Part shown: one piece after another, positions 33,048 through 44,709 of the stretch
How positions within the stretch are numbered: position 1 is the stretch's first letter
Layout of the letters: each line of letters starts with the position of its first letter
NCBI GenBank assembly: GCA_963576565.1
Contig: CAUYVT010000041.1
Span: 129,501-193,500 of the forward strand
Direction of reading: 5' to 3'
Length of the DNA: 64,000 bases
Source: Aspidapion aeneum
Taxonomy: Eukaryota; Arthropoda; Insecta; Coleoptera; Brentidae
Made by a program: the position numbers and the translations under genes
Notes under the pieces: generated by a model
The model's input: only the letters and a program-made list of their open reading frames with translations
Databases searched by the model: none
Told to the model about the DNA's origin: nothing

Positions 33048-33097
33048 ATGCATCGTTTATATGAGGGCAATATTGTAGGCAGAATAATCATTATCGC

Positions 33098-35153
33098 AAT
33101 TAGTTCAGGTCCTACGGGGTCCGATACTGCGTTTAATGATAGAAGCAACACACTCGGTATGGATAGACATAAGACTCGTTTGAACAGTTTGCGAAAGGGA
33201 ACCACCCCCCAACGCTGGCAGGGGGGTGGTCCCCCCCCCTTAAACGTGCTTTTTGGCGGTTTTGTGCTAATAACTCGAAAACAGTCAACTTTTCTAAAAA
33301 TATTCTAAAAATCATTTTGCAAGCGGATAAAAATTCCTTTTTGACCATGTACCCTCTAAAGGCAGTGGTGCACATTTCATAGGCCTACGAAAAAAGAGGA
33401 AAATGTTTAAAATATGTTTTTATTTTATATTTCTTGTGGTATTTTGTATTCTTAACATATTCTTTTTTTCAAAAAAGTATTTTTTTTCAAAAACCTATTG
33501 TATACAGGTAAATATTTAATAACTTAGACATAACTTTTTAAAGTAGCCGTCTTGAAATAAAAATAAATGTGTTTGTAGAAATTATCAAATCAAACAAAAA
33601 TTTTGAACAATAATTTTGGTAACTCAGTAAATAACACTCAAGGTAAGTAAAAAATATTTTTGATTAGTATTAACTTAGAACTTACTTTTCGAGTTCCTCC
33701 TCCTCTCGCTCCCTCAAAAGTGATCTTTTACAATATTTTTGTAATTATTTTCAAACTTTTAACTTGGTCAAAAACAACTAAGTAATAGTTATTGAGGCTG
33801 ACCGAAAGTCCTCTCGAACGATGCATAACACGCTCCCCTAATAAATAAATAAATGAGAGGTTTGGAAAAAGCAATATTTTTTTAATTTACTTGAATTTTA
33901 TTGTCCTACATGTCTGGTTTGAAAACTTATTTTTAAAGCTAAAGAAATTTCCTTTCCAATGTATATCGCTCTTCACTCAAGGCAGTGGTAGATCTAGCAT
34001 TGACGCACCAAAAATGGTCAAATTTGGTATACACTTGAATCTTCATTTAAGACAACAATGTTGGAACGGTACTAATACACACACTGCGTTTAATGAGAGA
34101 AGCTACACACTTGGTATGAATATACAGTATACTCCCCCGGAAATATAACGAGGGGGAACCATCCGCCCACTCTTGGTGAGGTTCCCCCCCCTAAATTTTT
34201 TTATAGACATTTTTTATTATTTGGTATATCAAATTTGACCATTTTTGGGGCGTCTTTGCAAGATCTACTGCTGCGTTGAGGGGGGCGTAATATACATCAT
34301 TAGAAAGGAAATTTCTTCGGCTTTAATAATAAGTTTTAAAACCAGACATGTGGGACAGTAAAATTTAAGAAAATTAAAAAAAAAGATTTTCTACACCTAT
34401 CATTTATTTAAATGCCTATAAAAGGTGCGCCACTGATGTAAGGGGGGCATGTTGTACATTGTTAGAGAGTACTTTTCATCAGCCCTAATAATTGTTACTT
34501 AGTTGTTTTTTGCCAAGTTAAAAGTTTACAAATAATTGGGAAAATACTGTAAGAGAGCCCTTTTGAGGGAGGTGTGAAGGGGGATGCCCCCATCACCACT
34601 TTAAAGAATGTCAACTAGAAAAGTTTATGTTTAACATTTTTGTTTGATTTAAGGATTTCTACAAACACATTTACTCTTATTTCAACGCGGCTATTTAAAA
34701 AAAATATGTCTAGCTTAATAAGTATTTAACTGTATGCAATGGGCTTTTAACCAAAAATACTTTTTTTGAGAAAAAATAGTGTTAATAATAAAAAATACCA
34801 CAAAAAAACATAAAAAAATATTTAAAAAATTTTCCCCTTTATATGTACGCTAATGGAACGTGCACCACTGCCGTCAGAGGGTAATAAGGTACATTGTTGA
34901 AAAGGAAAATCGATCCCCTTGAAAAATGATCCTAAGAAGATCTTTGGAAATATCTATATATTTCGAGTTATTAGCAAAAAACTATCAAAAAGCATGCTTA
35001 AGGGGAACCACCCCGCTGGCTGCCAGGGTTGGGGGGTGGCTCCCGTTCGTAAAATGTTCGGGCGAGTCTTATGTCTATCCATACCAAGTATGCTGCTTCT
35101 ATCATTAAACGCAGCATATCGCTTGAATCTCGGATGTAGGGCCTCAACTAAGA
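33098..35153. repeat. Two-kilobase imperfect palindrome
   Basis: The left end 'ctgcgtttaatgatagaagc' (33128) and 'ggtatggatagacataagac' (33157) is mirrored at 35060-35115. Moving inward the mirror holds: 'gggaaccacccc' (33198 / ~34995), 'ggcagtggtgcac' (33360 / ~34860), 'ctacaaacacattta' type sequence (33570 / 34660), 'caaaaacaactaagtaa' (33769 / 34490), 'ggcagtggtagatctagc' (33981 / 34262). The centre is near 34120. The terminal motif occurs once more near the middle (34084-34123). Arms of about 1 kb are perhaps 75-80% alike by eye. ORFs in it are short and mirrored. Possibly a very large foldback transposon. Confidence 0.82.
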
Positions 35154-35754
35154 GCTTTGATTGCTTTTTGTTTTTGTGTTAGTTTAAGCAAATGATTCAA
35201 AAAACCTTTATTTTGCCTTTAGTTTTAAAGAAATTGCGTTTAATCACTGAGGATTAAAAATACTACCTTAGTCCCTGAAAACAGGGGTTAAACGTATATT
35301 TTTAATCCTAAAAGTGCATAGATATATTTATTAAATAATGACAAAACTCAACCTAACAGCTTTCTATATATTATAATATATATAAAAAACATTTATAGTT
35401 TTGGTTTTTTGCGCTGTGTGGGTCCTAATAAATATTAAAATCATAAAAAACTAAGTTTTTATATTCGACAATCTAAAAAAGCATTCGTATAATTGTTTGT
35501 TTTTTTAGAACTGGGTGTGACGGACAGTCTAGTAAGTTGTCGTGTCCCTAGAATTCATGTAAGTTGAGCGCCATCTGGTTTTGATTGCCTTTAGTCGTTT
35601 TTCATAAAGATTACTTAACCCTTAACTGGTGTCTGGAAATTGTAATATCCTATATTATATGGTGACTGTGTGTATGGAAAAATCACATATTTTTATTACA
35701 AGCTTTTATTTAACTTCACCTGTATGTATGTATGTATGTAATCAAATCTTGCAA
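35154..35754. other. Non-coding stretch
   Basis: No coding signal. 'gtatgtatgtatgtatgta' at ~35724-35742 leads into the 270-bp tandem array. Confidence 0.45.
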
Positions 35755-36700
35755 CTCATTTTTGAAGAACTTCCAAACATCCGATTGACTTCAAATTTTG
35801 CATAGCGTCTTAGTTCCGATGACAATACAATAATATGGTTTCATCGAGTACCTACCTCACCCCTAACGTGGGGGGTGGAGAGGGGGTAAAACTTTAATTT
35901 GTCCGATTTTAACCAAAATTGGTATCTGGGGGTTTTTGAGGATGAGAACTACGAATTTTTGATCAGATTACAAAAATTCAATATGGCGGATTCAAAATGA
36001 ACGATTTAATGTCAAGTTTTTCTGATTACTTTCAACTGACTTCCACGTATTCGATTGACTTCAAATTTCGCATACCGTTATAGTTCCGATGACAATCCAA
36101 TAATGTGGTATCACTGACTGCCTATCTCACCCCTAACCTGGATGGCGGCGAGGGGGTAAAGTTTTAGTTTGTTGAATTTCCACCAAAATTGGTATCTGGG
36201 GGTTTTTGAGGATGGGGATTACGAATTTTTGATCAGATTATGAAAATTCAATATGGCGGATTCAAAATGGACGATTTAATGTCAAGTTTTTCTGATTACT
36301 TTCAACTGACTTCCACGTGTCCGATTGACTTCAAATTTCGCATACCGTTATAGTTCCGATGACAATCCACTAATGTGGTATCACTGACTGCCTACTTCCC
36401 CCCTAACGTGGAGGACGAAGAGGATGTAAAATTTTAGTTTGTCAGATTTCCACCAAAATTGGTATCTGAGGGTTTTTGAGGATGAGGATTACGAATTTTT
36501 GATCAGATTACAAAAATTCAATATGGCGGATTCAAAATTGACGATTTAATGACGAGTTTTTCTGATTACTTTCAACTAACTTCCACGTAGGTATCTGATT
36601 GATTTCAAAATTCACATGCTCTCCCGCGAAAAAAAGGGGGGGGGGCGTAGAAGAGGTAATGCTTTAGTTTGTTCGATCTCGACCAAAATTAATTAATTCT
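35755..36700. repeat. 270-bp tandem repeat, ~3.5 copies
   Basis: The landmark 'tagttccgatgacaat' falls at ~35811, 36081 and 36351, giving a constant 270-bp period. Each unit also contains 'ttggtatctgggggtttttg', 'acgaatttttgatcagatta' and 'aatatggcggattc'. The last unit is partial and ends in a G-run near 36640. No ORF spans a unit. Confidence 0.9.
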
Positions 36701-36805
36701 AGCGTATAATGATCATAATAATAACGATCAGTTTTGGGGATTGACAGGAAAGACTCCCTGCAATATTGATGCGCTAGCTAAAATGCATAGACAAATCTAA
36801 AAATT

Positions 36806-37341
36806 AATAAATAAATTTAGAAAAAAAAACTTTTTGAAAACAAGCTTTTATAACGGACTAAAAAGCATAAAATAATTTTTTGAGTGTTCTGATATCATAA
36901 TAATAAAAGCGATGGGCGTATTTAATATTAGGTAAATGCCTTTCCAAGCGCATTTGGTGGATCGTCCACAACCGATGATGGGCCGACTCTTCTTTTTCAA
37001 TGTGATAAAATAAATCGACACACTGCCGGTCGCGGATGATCTGCCTAATATGAAGCAGCCGTAATAATGTCCATCCATATCAGAAAAATGTAAGGGTAGT
37101 TTGAGTAGGGTTGTGGTGGGTTGGGTTGGTTTAAATTGTCAACCCTTCCATTTCTCTGCTATAATTTAATGAATTGGATTTTCACTAAACTTCGAATTAA
37201 CAAGGCTAAAACAAAAACGGTTAAATTTCCTAACGCCCTTCGCTTTTATTATTATGATATCAGAACACTCAAAAAATTATTTTATGCTTTTTAGTCCGTT
37301 ATAAAAGCCTGTTTTCAAAAAGTTTTTTTTCTTAATTTATT
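36806..37341. mobile_element. Element with ~110-bp terminal inverted repeats
   Basis: 36806-36920 and 37232-37341 are inverted copies that differ at only a few positions (shared blocks 'gcttttataacggactaaaa' and 'gagtgttctgatatcataat'). The ~310-bp interior holds 'gtggatcgtccacaaccgatg' type GC-richer sequence and a minus-strand ORF (36848-37078) that overlaps the left arm; I do not recognise the product. Probably a non-autonomous DNA transposon; a target duplication was not resolved. Confidence 0.82.
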
Positions 37342-37476
37342 TGTTCCTTTTTTTCTATATAATATTAGGTAATAGTCAAAAATTTCATTTTATTTAAATT
37401 ATTTTGGACTGTAAACCATAACTTTAAAGCATTCAAATTAAAATGGGACAAAAAATAGTTAGTGTATAGTTTTTTA

Positions 37477-38267
37477 TCCAACTGCAGCACGGCGAAAGGA
37501 ATGGTAATGTTTTTCGATTGTTATATGGAAGTAAATATGTATGTTTGTGTCACGCTAGAGGCTAAACGGCTGCACCGATTTTGACAAAAAAGGTGTCGTT
37601 GAATTGCTACTGATCCCGAAGGTGCTATAGGCTATATTTTTTTAAACCGGAATCAACATGGCGGTCATCAGACGCCATTTTGTCACATGATGTAGGCTTT
37701 AAGGCATACAAATTATCTAAATTTCAGGCGATTTTATTGAAATTCCTTTTGGATACCCATTGCAAATGTCCTCTCATTTGCTGTAGTTAATTTGTAGTCC
37801 TCCCTGCTTCCACCCATCTCCCCTCCTGTCATTCCCCCCACCTTATTCAAAAACCATATTCGCATAATTTTATCAAATACAGAGCGATTTCAAATATTCC
37901 TTCTGCATACGCTTTCAGATTTTTTTCCAACACCATTTTACTAGTTCCCTCCTCCCTCTCTCCTCCCCCATCTTAACTCAATTGAAGGTAACACTGTTCG
38001 CGTCCGTAAAAAATCTACACGTACTTTTTGGTAAAGCTAAATGAATTGTAAATGCATAGTGATTTTAATAAGGCTACTTACTACTCGTCGCAATTGGGTA
38101 CAAAATTACCCAATAACCTGATTCATAAAAATACAGAACTGTATAATTTCGTGAGTGCGCTTTGGGCATCAAAACTAAAAGTTGAAGCATGTCATATATT
38201 ATAGGTATACCTATCAATTTTGTACCCAACTGCGTCTAATAGGTACAAGTAGATTTAGCAGTTGGGT
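37477..38267 (+). mobile_element. CCCAACTGC-ended repeat, copy C
   Basis: Same orientation as 11731-13223. Starts 'atccaactgcagcacggcg' and ends 'ttagcagttgggt'. It has the 'gctgcaccgattttgac' box (37569-37586), a single ~145-bp module (mark at ~37940), and the 3' local inverted repeat reduced to 'gcaattgggta...tacccaactgc'. Shortest copy, without the MITE insertion. Confidence 0.8.
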
Positions 38268-38839
38268 GTTTTTTTTAATAATTTTTTTTTTTATTTAATT
38301 TAATTTTTTAAAAAGTTATCTTAATGTCATTATAACGAAATAAAATTCAAAAATTAAAACAAAAAATTGCACTCAAAAACACCAAAGTACGCGACAGTCT
38401 ATGCATTTATTTATTTTATGAATGTCTCCATAGTATGCAGTTTCACTTTTAAGCTGTTCTTTGTACTAAAATTAGAAGTTTAGTTTTGAAACAGAGTCGT
38501 TTTACGAATAAAAATCTGGATTTTGTATATTGTTATTTCGGTCCATATTTCGGTCCGGTATACTTCGCTATTAGATGGATCAAAACTACTACGGACGGCC
38601 AAAATTCTAATATTTCACTAGAGCTCATAGATATGGCCCTGGCTACCATGACAAAAATGCCGCGTCAAATTTCATTAAAAAAAACTCGTGAAAATTCATG
38701 AGATCTCGTAGGTATTTTCTGCGGATTATGAAACATCACTTTCTAGTAAAATCTGATGTACTTTTACCAGTTTAAAAAACATATATCGTACACCCGCTGA
38801 AAAAGAGTCACAACTCAAAAATCGCCGTTATTGAGATTA
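38268..38839. other. Non-coding stretch before the BEL element
   Basis: AT-rich. A 71-codon ORF at 38486-38701 shows no recognisable domain and is not proposed as a gene. The bases just below 38840 should be the genomic flank of the BEL insertion. Confidence 0.4.
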
Positions 38840-39241
38840 AGGGTGCAAACGTAAGTTGGGTTGAGTTTAGGTTGGCTGGTTCACCACTTACACCACTCAT
38901 TCGAGAAATACCCAAAATTTGAGATAAGAAATTGAAAAACGTAATTGTAATGTTTATTGAAAGGAAATCAGTAAAAACGATGCATATAAAATAACTAAAG
39001 TGCACCTACCTTAGTTTTCATCTAGTTGCAGTCGTTTTAGTCGCTTGAAAGATAGGAAAAACGGGAAAATTGTAGCACTCACGGCGTTTCTTGTGCTTCT
39101 TGTCGGTTTCCCAATTGTTACTCCTCGCGCAGACTCGCGCGTGTCTCGTTGCGGGGATAAGTCATATGCATATACCCCGCGAAATTTGAAATGAAAAATA
39201 ATATTAAAATATAAAGGTAGCCAAAGCCAATGACACCAACA
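38840..39241 (-). repeat. BEL 3' LTR
   Basis: On the minus strand, a purine-rich tract 'ggtggccggaaaa' (39258-39242) is followed by 'TGTTGGTGTCATTGG' at 39241, a usual BEL LTR start. The lower end is fixed by comparison with 49038-49183: both copies share ~145 bp ending in 'agggtgcaaac' (plus strand). Length ~400 bp. The exact last bases are uncertain by about 5. Confidence 0.8.
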
Positions 39242-39420
39242 TTTTCCGGCCACCAAAACACGTGTGTTTTTAGTAAGGATACGAAAAAAAACTATATCTA
39301 AATATCCAAATCGTGCAAGTATGCACGAAAATTTACCTTAATTCTAGTAAATTACAAAAAGAAAAAAAATTATATATAAAAAAAAGAAAATAAAAAATTT
39401 TGAGCAAAATTTCGAAAAAT

Positions 39421-39906
39421 TTACTTGTGTTCTACCTCCGGCAAGGGAAGGACACATAACTTGACCACCGGTCTTCGATAAGTACCAGTAGCGGTTTTTA
39501 CTGTCACGACGCGTGTAAGCCCATCAGCACCTGGATGTAGCGCTACAACACGTCCGAGCGACCACTGCATAGGTGGTTTTTGCTCGTTCTGAATAACGAC
39601 TAAAGTGTTGACTTTTATGTCATTGCATTTCTCAGTCCACTTAACACGTTGTTGAAGTGTGTTTAAATATTCTAAACGCCACTTTTTCCAAAAGTCAGCT
39701 TGAAGTCTTTGGACAAGCTGCCAGCGAGACAAAGTGTTAAGTTTGAGGTCGGAAAAATCAGGTTCTGATATAGAATTTAAAGGCTCCAATGTTATAAAAT
39801 GACCTGGTGTCAGCGGAATGAGGTCATTTGGATCTAGACTTAGCATAGAGAGGTCTACTATTGAGTAAAGCCTCAACTTGAAACAAGAAGGTAGTAAATT
39901 CCTCAT
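39421..39906 (-). pseudogene. BEL pol C-terminal domain (DUF5641-like)
   Basis: 161 codons. 'DPNDLIPLTPGHFITLEPLN' marks the end of the integrase region; 'DFWKKWRLEYLNTLQQRVKW', 'PPMQWSLGRVVALHPGADG' and 'RRPVVKLCVLPLPE' are the conserved tail after BEL integrase. It is one frame away from the integrase ORF (break near 39900-39830). Confidence 0.88.
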
Positions 39907-40771
39907 ATGTAAGGCGCTGCTCGCCTACAACACGTTTGAGGTGAGCCTTGGTGGATTTTAATCCAGCCTCGGCTAAACCGTTTAAGTGAGGACTTCCAGG
40001 GCTAGAAAAGTGCCACGAAATGCTTAAGCTTTCACATGCTTCCTTTGAGTAGGTTTGAAGTAACCTATCTGTACCGACAAAGGCGGTACCGTTATCAGAA
40101 TAAACGTGTGATATCCTTCCACGTCTGGAGACAAACCTTTTAAAGGCCGCAAGAAACGTATCTGTTGAAAGATCGGAAGTTAATTCTAAGTGCACTGCTT
40201 TGGTTGCAGCACAAACGCAAACAAGAATATAGCCTTTATAGAGTTTGGCACCTCGGTGTCTTGACATTAAGATATCAAACGGTCCGCAATAGTCCACGGC
40301 AACATGGGAAAATGGTTTTAACTGGGAAATCCTTTGAGGAGGTAAATCTCCCATAAATTGCACAGCTGGTTTTGGATGAAGTCTGAAGCATAAGATACAA
40401 TGAGAAACTACCTTTTCAATAGCGTATCGAGCAGACAGCACCCAAAATTGCTGCCTTAGCAGATAATGTAGGGTTTTGAGACCTGGATGAAAGTATTTTG
40501 AATGTGTATATTCGATAATTATTGTAGTAAGCCAGTGTGAACATGGCAAGAGCAACGGATGCTTAGCAGAATAAGAAAGTTCAGAAGCATGTTTAATGCG
40601 ACCGCCTACTCGGAGACAGTCTTGTTGGTCCAGGAACAATGAAAGTTTACGAAAGGGTTTTGGAAGCAATTTGTTTGTTTTCAATTTTGAAATAAGATCT
40701 GAAAATACTGTACGTTGGACATGGCGGACAAGAAGAATCATGGAATTCTGCAGTTCCTTTTCCGTTACCAA
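39824..40771 (-). pseudogene. BEL integrase
   Basis: 315 codons. The zinc-binding HHCC region is 'YFHPGLKTLHYLLRQQFW' to 'HCILCF'. The core has the three catalytic acids in normal order: 'VDYCGPFD', 'VYSDNGTAFVG' and 'NGLAEAGLKSTKAHL'. This domain itself is open throughout, so all catalytic residues are present, but upstream and downstream parts are out of frame. Confidence 0.9.
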
Positions 40772-41965
40772 ATGATCTGAGTAATGGATTTTCGAAATTG
40801 GTCTAAGCGTGTAGGAAATGATTTGTTGTATTTTCTCTCTGACATGACCGTGAGAAATGTCTTGCGTTCTTCCAAATCATCACTGTCGCAAAGATCTGGA
40901 CAATGAAAGCCATTAGACCATTCCTCTCGTGGAAGGCTTAGAAAGGGTGGACCTTTCCACCACATGTCATGGTAAACAAGTTGGTTAGGTGTAAGTCCAC
41001 GAGAAGCACAATCCGCTGGGTTTTCAGCAGATGGAACATAGTGCCATACATGAGGGGGTAAAGTTTCTTGGATTTTGCAAACACGATTAGCGACGAATGT
41101 AACCCATCTATGGGGAGAATCAGATAACCAGCGCAAGACCACTTGTGTCAGACCACGCCCAAATTTCGTTAAACACCAAAGATTCAGCGTGACTTGCTTG
41201 AACGAAAGAGATAAGATCACACAGTAGGGTAGCGCCCAAGAGTTCCAGTCTTGGGAGACTAACCGTTTTAAGTGGTGCAACTTTAGATTTTGCCATAACA
41301 AGAAAAGTAAACAGCTCGCCAGAAGATGCTTCAATACAAAGGTAGACTGTGGCTGCATAACCAACCATTGAAGCGTCGGAAAATCCCTGTAATTCTATGC
41401 GAGTGGGTTTGTCTATTGTAAGACGTCTGGGTAAATGAAGATTAGAAAGTTCGGGAAGCTCCATGCGAAACTGATTCCAAGTATTTATAATATGAAGGGG
41501 CGGAAGAGAGTCCCACTCTATCTTTTCCTTCCATAAATCTTGCATCAGATGCTTGGCCAGTAAGGACACTGGAGAACAGAAACCTAACGGGTCAAATATT
41601 TTCATTATTTGAGAAAGGTTTCCACGTTTAGTGCAAGGGTTATCGTCAGGTATAACAAGATATGTAAATGAATCTGTCACTGGATTCCATTGGAGACCAA
41701 GCACCTTGACAAAATTAGGCTCTGCTTTGTCGAAAGAAATAGACATTTGTGTGTCCGTCTCTGGAAATGGTGAAATAAGTTCTGGATTATTACTTGCCGA
41801 TTTTTTGAGCTCGAAACCACCACGACGTAATAGTGAAATGAGTTCTTGCTGTAGATCTATGGCCGAAACTACGGAATTGTGGCCGCTTAAAACGTCATCG
41901 ACGTAGACGTCTTTTAACAGAACTCTAGAAGCATTAGGAAAGTTTTTAGACTCTAATCTAGCCAA
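40765..41965 (-). pseudogene. BEL RT end and RNase H
   Basis: 41965-41120 begins after the RT fingers with 'LKDVYVDDVLSGHNS' (catalytic YVDD), 'PCTKRGNLSQIMKIFDPLGF', then RNase H: 'IELQGFSDASMVGYAATVYL' (first Asp) and 'LPRLELLGATLLCDLI' (Glu). A frameshift near 41155 moves the reading to 41364-40765: 'LRWLSDSPHRWVTFVANRV', 'WHYVPSAENPADCASRGL' (last acid). The family normally reads straight through, so this is decay. Confidence 0.9.
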
Positions 41966-41969
41966 TTCC

Positions 41970-42880
41970 TGTAGTAAGTAAGTGAGTATTTAAGACCATA
42001 GACAACAGTTCTGAGAGAGTAGGTTTGAATGGGATCGGTTTCAGAGAATCTCCATAAGATATTCTGATATCGTGTGTGCTCAGGTGTGACAAGAATTTGT
42101 CAAAACATTTTAACAACATCTGCAGTAAACACTACAGCATATCGGAATTTCAGAAGTATTTCGCGGACATCAGATTGAAGTTTAGCACCTGCGCACAATG
42201 TATCATTTAAAGATAAACCTCTAGGACCCTTTTGTGAAGCATCAAAAACGCAGCGAATTTTTCCCCTATTGAAAACACTATGGTGGGGAATGAAAAATGA
42301 ACAGTCTAAGATTTCTTTGAAACTAGGTGTAGGGACTGGAATCATGTGATTTGATAATATGTGTTCCTTCATGAAGTCTTTGTATGCTTCATAATGCACA
42401 GGGTCTTTAAGAAGTCGGAATTCGAGCGATTTAAACCTTTTTACAGCAATAGGATAAGTATCACCTAAAGTAGGCTCTGAGTTAACGAAAGGTAATGAAA
42501 CTATGAATCTGCCTGATTCGTTACGAGATACTGTGTCCGAAAAGATTTTTTCACATAGAATATTTTCAGGGCTGCTGTGAACTTTATGTGGGACTTGTTC
42601 TATTTCCCAAAATTTTTCTAAAAAAACTTCTAAGGGCGGTTCTAAAGATGTATAACAGCTAACGACTGTACTTGGCTTGGATTGAGTTGAAGCGTCTACC
42701 TTACCAATCAAGACGTAACAGAAAACACTGTTAAAAGCGCTAGCTTGCCCTTTTTGACCATGGATGACTCCATTTCTTAAAATCTGAGGAAATAATTCAC
42801 AACCGAGTAAAATTTCTATGGGGCTAGGTATGTTGAACGTTTGGTCTGAAATAAAACCAGGCCAGATATTTTTACAAAAC
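41970..42880 (-). pseudogene. BEL RT, N-terminal part
   Basis: From 42880 the frame reads 'WPGFISDQTFNIPSPIEILL' (the end of the protease-RT linker, PxxIxILLG), then 42711-42100 with 'CSFFIPHHSVFNRGKIRCVF' and 'LNDTLCAGAKLQSDVREILL'. 'TADVVKMF' is followed by a TGA where the family has Arg ('KMFRQI'), continues 'TPEHTRYQNILWRF', and loses about ten codons around 41985 before the YVDD ORF. Confidence 0.88.
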
Positions 42881-42904
42881 TATATTAATACAAAGAATCG
42901 AAGT

Positions 42905-44686
42905 CCATTATTAGGTGAATATATAAATGTGTAGTTTACAAAAGTATTAAGAAAATTATCTAATCAAACAAAAAACTATGAAAATTAAAAGAAATACAAC
43001 TGTCTTTTTAGATCTGTAAGTAAATTTTTATTTTATTCCGAAGATAAACACTATGAAATAACAAACAAAGCAGTCCTATATATTGATCAAAGTTGGAATA
43101 ATTTTCAAAATTTTTTAACAAATCAAATTTGTAAAAATGTTTATTTACAAAAAATGGGTACAAATGGAACATATGGTACGGCAATCGAATGCACTACTCT
43201 TTCAGAGACATACGAACTAAATTTTTTCATTTACAAAATTAAAAATCAATGTAACGATGAAATCTTTAATTTTGATAAACCAACAGACATTCTTCATAAT
43301 AAATTTTCTAAAACAATCCATCTTTTGTTTTCTGGGAATCCGGATCAGGGTCATTTTGATCTTTTAAATGAGGTCTCAAACGATACGACCGCAGAAAACC
43401 AATGCCAAACTTGTTTAAAATATTTTAAGAATTCAAATGGTTTAAAAATTCATATTAAAAAAACTCATCAAAAATTGCAAGATTCAATAAGTCAAATGTC
43501 TGATTCATCAAACCCTACATTAGAAGGAAATAATTAAACATTTGATTCGAAACAAGAATATAACAGTAATGTATTCAAATATTCAGAATGTAAGCAAAGC
43601 TTTATATATCTTTCAAACCCTAAACCAGGAAAAACTTTTGGTACTGAATGTGACCTTTGGAAAATTATTTTTTGTAAAAACTGTTCAAAAATATCTAATA
43701 CTGAATATAAAACAATCACATTAAAAAATCGAAAAATGATTTTTCTCCGTTCTAAGTGTACGAATTCCTTACAATCCATTCCAAAATTACAAGAAGAAAT
43801 TTGTATTCTCAAGAGGGAAATAAAAACTTTAAAAGACAGTATCAAGCAAAGCCAACCGAGTCTTAATATAATTTAAAAAGAACTAACTATTGCTAATATG
43901 AAAAACAACAAATAAGATAAAGACACCTTGTTATATAACTCCAAAGACCCTCTTACTTTATTATCAAAAGAAAAGACAATATCTACATTTCAAAAGTTGA
44001 AAAAGAAAAAAAATAATCAAAAAACTATTCCGAAAAAAATAGATAAAGAATTATCTTTAAATCAAAATTCTGCCCAACAACATATACTACAAAATTATAA
44101 CTCTACACCAGATCAACAACCCAATAAATCAAGCATTTATAAAACTGATAACTCACCAAAAATAAAAATTATCGGAGATCATTTTGGAAGAGGATGTGCA
44201 ACCAAGCTTCAAGAAATTATGGAAAATGGAAAATTCAGTATCGAATCATACTTAACACCGAATTTGCGTATCTCAAAACTAATATCCAGAACAGCAGATA
44301 CTTATAAAGAACTTAAATCTACAGACCATCTAATTTTGTTCCTCAATAGGGACACAGAAAAAATAATTAACAATCCAAGGAATTTAAAAAATTTGTTAAA
44401 CTTAGGTAATCTTATTATCTATGTAAAGAAAAAATCATTTTATTTTAACATAATTCCTTTTATTAACCAATTTATCTTTCAAAACAGAAACATATCTATT
44501 CAAATTATTAATATGTTTGATTTTAATTCAAGATATAATTTTTATAAACATTTGGCTGATCGTATTAAAAGTAATTTAAAATACAATAATATTATTTTAA
44601 AAACTTTAACGTTTACCAATTTTGAAACTAATTTGTTTTCAAAAAAAACTGCCAATTTAGAAGAAATAAACAGACCCACTATTTAA
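42905..44686 (+). pseudogene. LINE ORF1: OTU-like + C2H2 finger + coiled coil + esterase-like
   Basis: One reading frame throughout, cut by in-frame stops near 42932, 42986, 43535, 43874 and 43910. Order: (1) 42990-43400, an OTU cysteine-protease-like domain: 'YNCLFRSVSKFLFYSEDKHY' (Cys box, family 'GNCLFRSxS'), 'MGTNGTYGTAIECTTLSE', and 'NPDQGHFDLL' (His box). (2) ~43405-43470, a C2H2 finger 'CQTCLKYFKNSNGLKIHIKK'. (3) a second Cys-rich patch ('FCKNCSKI') and a coiled-coil-like run (~43790-43850). (4) 44155-44640, an SGNH/esterase-like domain as in CR1 ORF1 ('KIKIIGDHFGRGCATKLQEI'), where the catalytic Ser of the usual GDSHGR is replaced (GDHFGR). Function: probably RNA binding and particle formation; the OTU role is unknown. 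Confidence 0.72.
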
Positions 44687-44709
44687 AAGTTTTTTTTAGT
44701 CTAAACTCT

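Noticed and set aside
37477..38267. CCCAACTGC family as simple TIR transposons
   Set aside because: Ends are only ~10 bp, no target duplication could be fixed, and the motif recurs internally, so I left the class open.
40165..40356. Plus-strand ORFs over BEL and Gypsy pol (also 41631-41906, 53147-53987, 55510-57435)
   Set aside because: Antisense shadows of well-supported retroelement genes.
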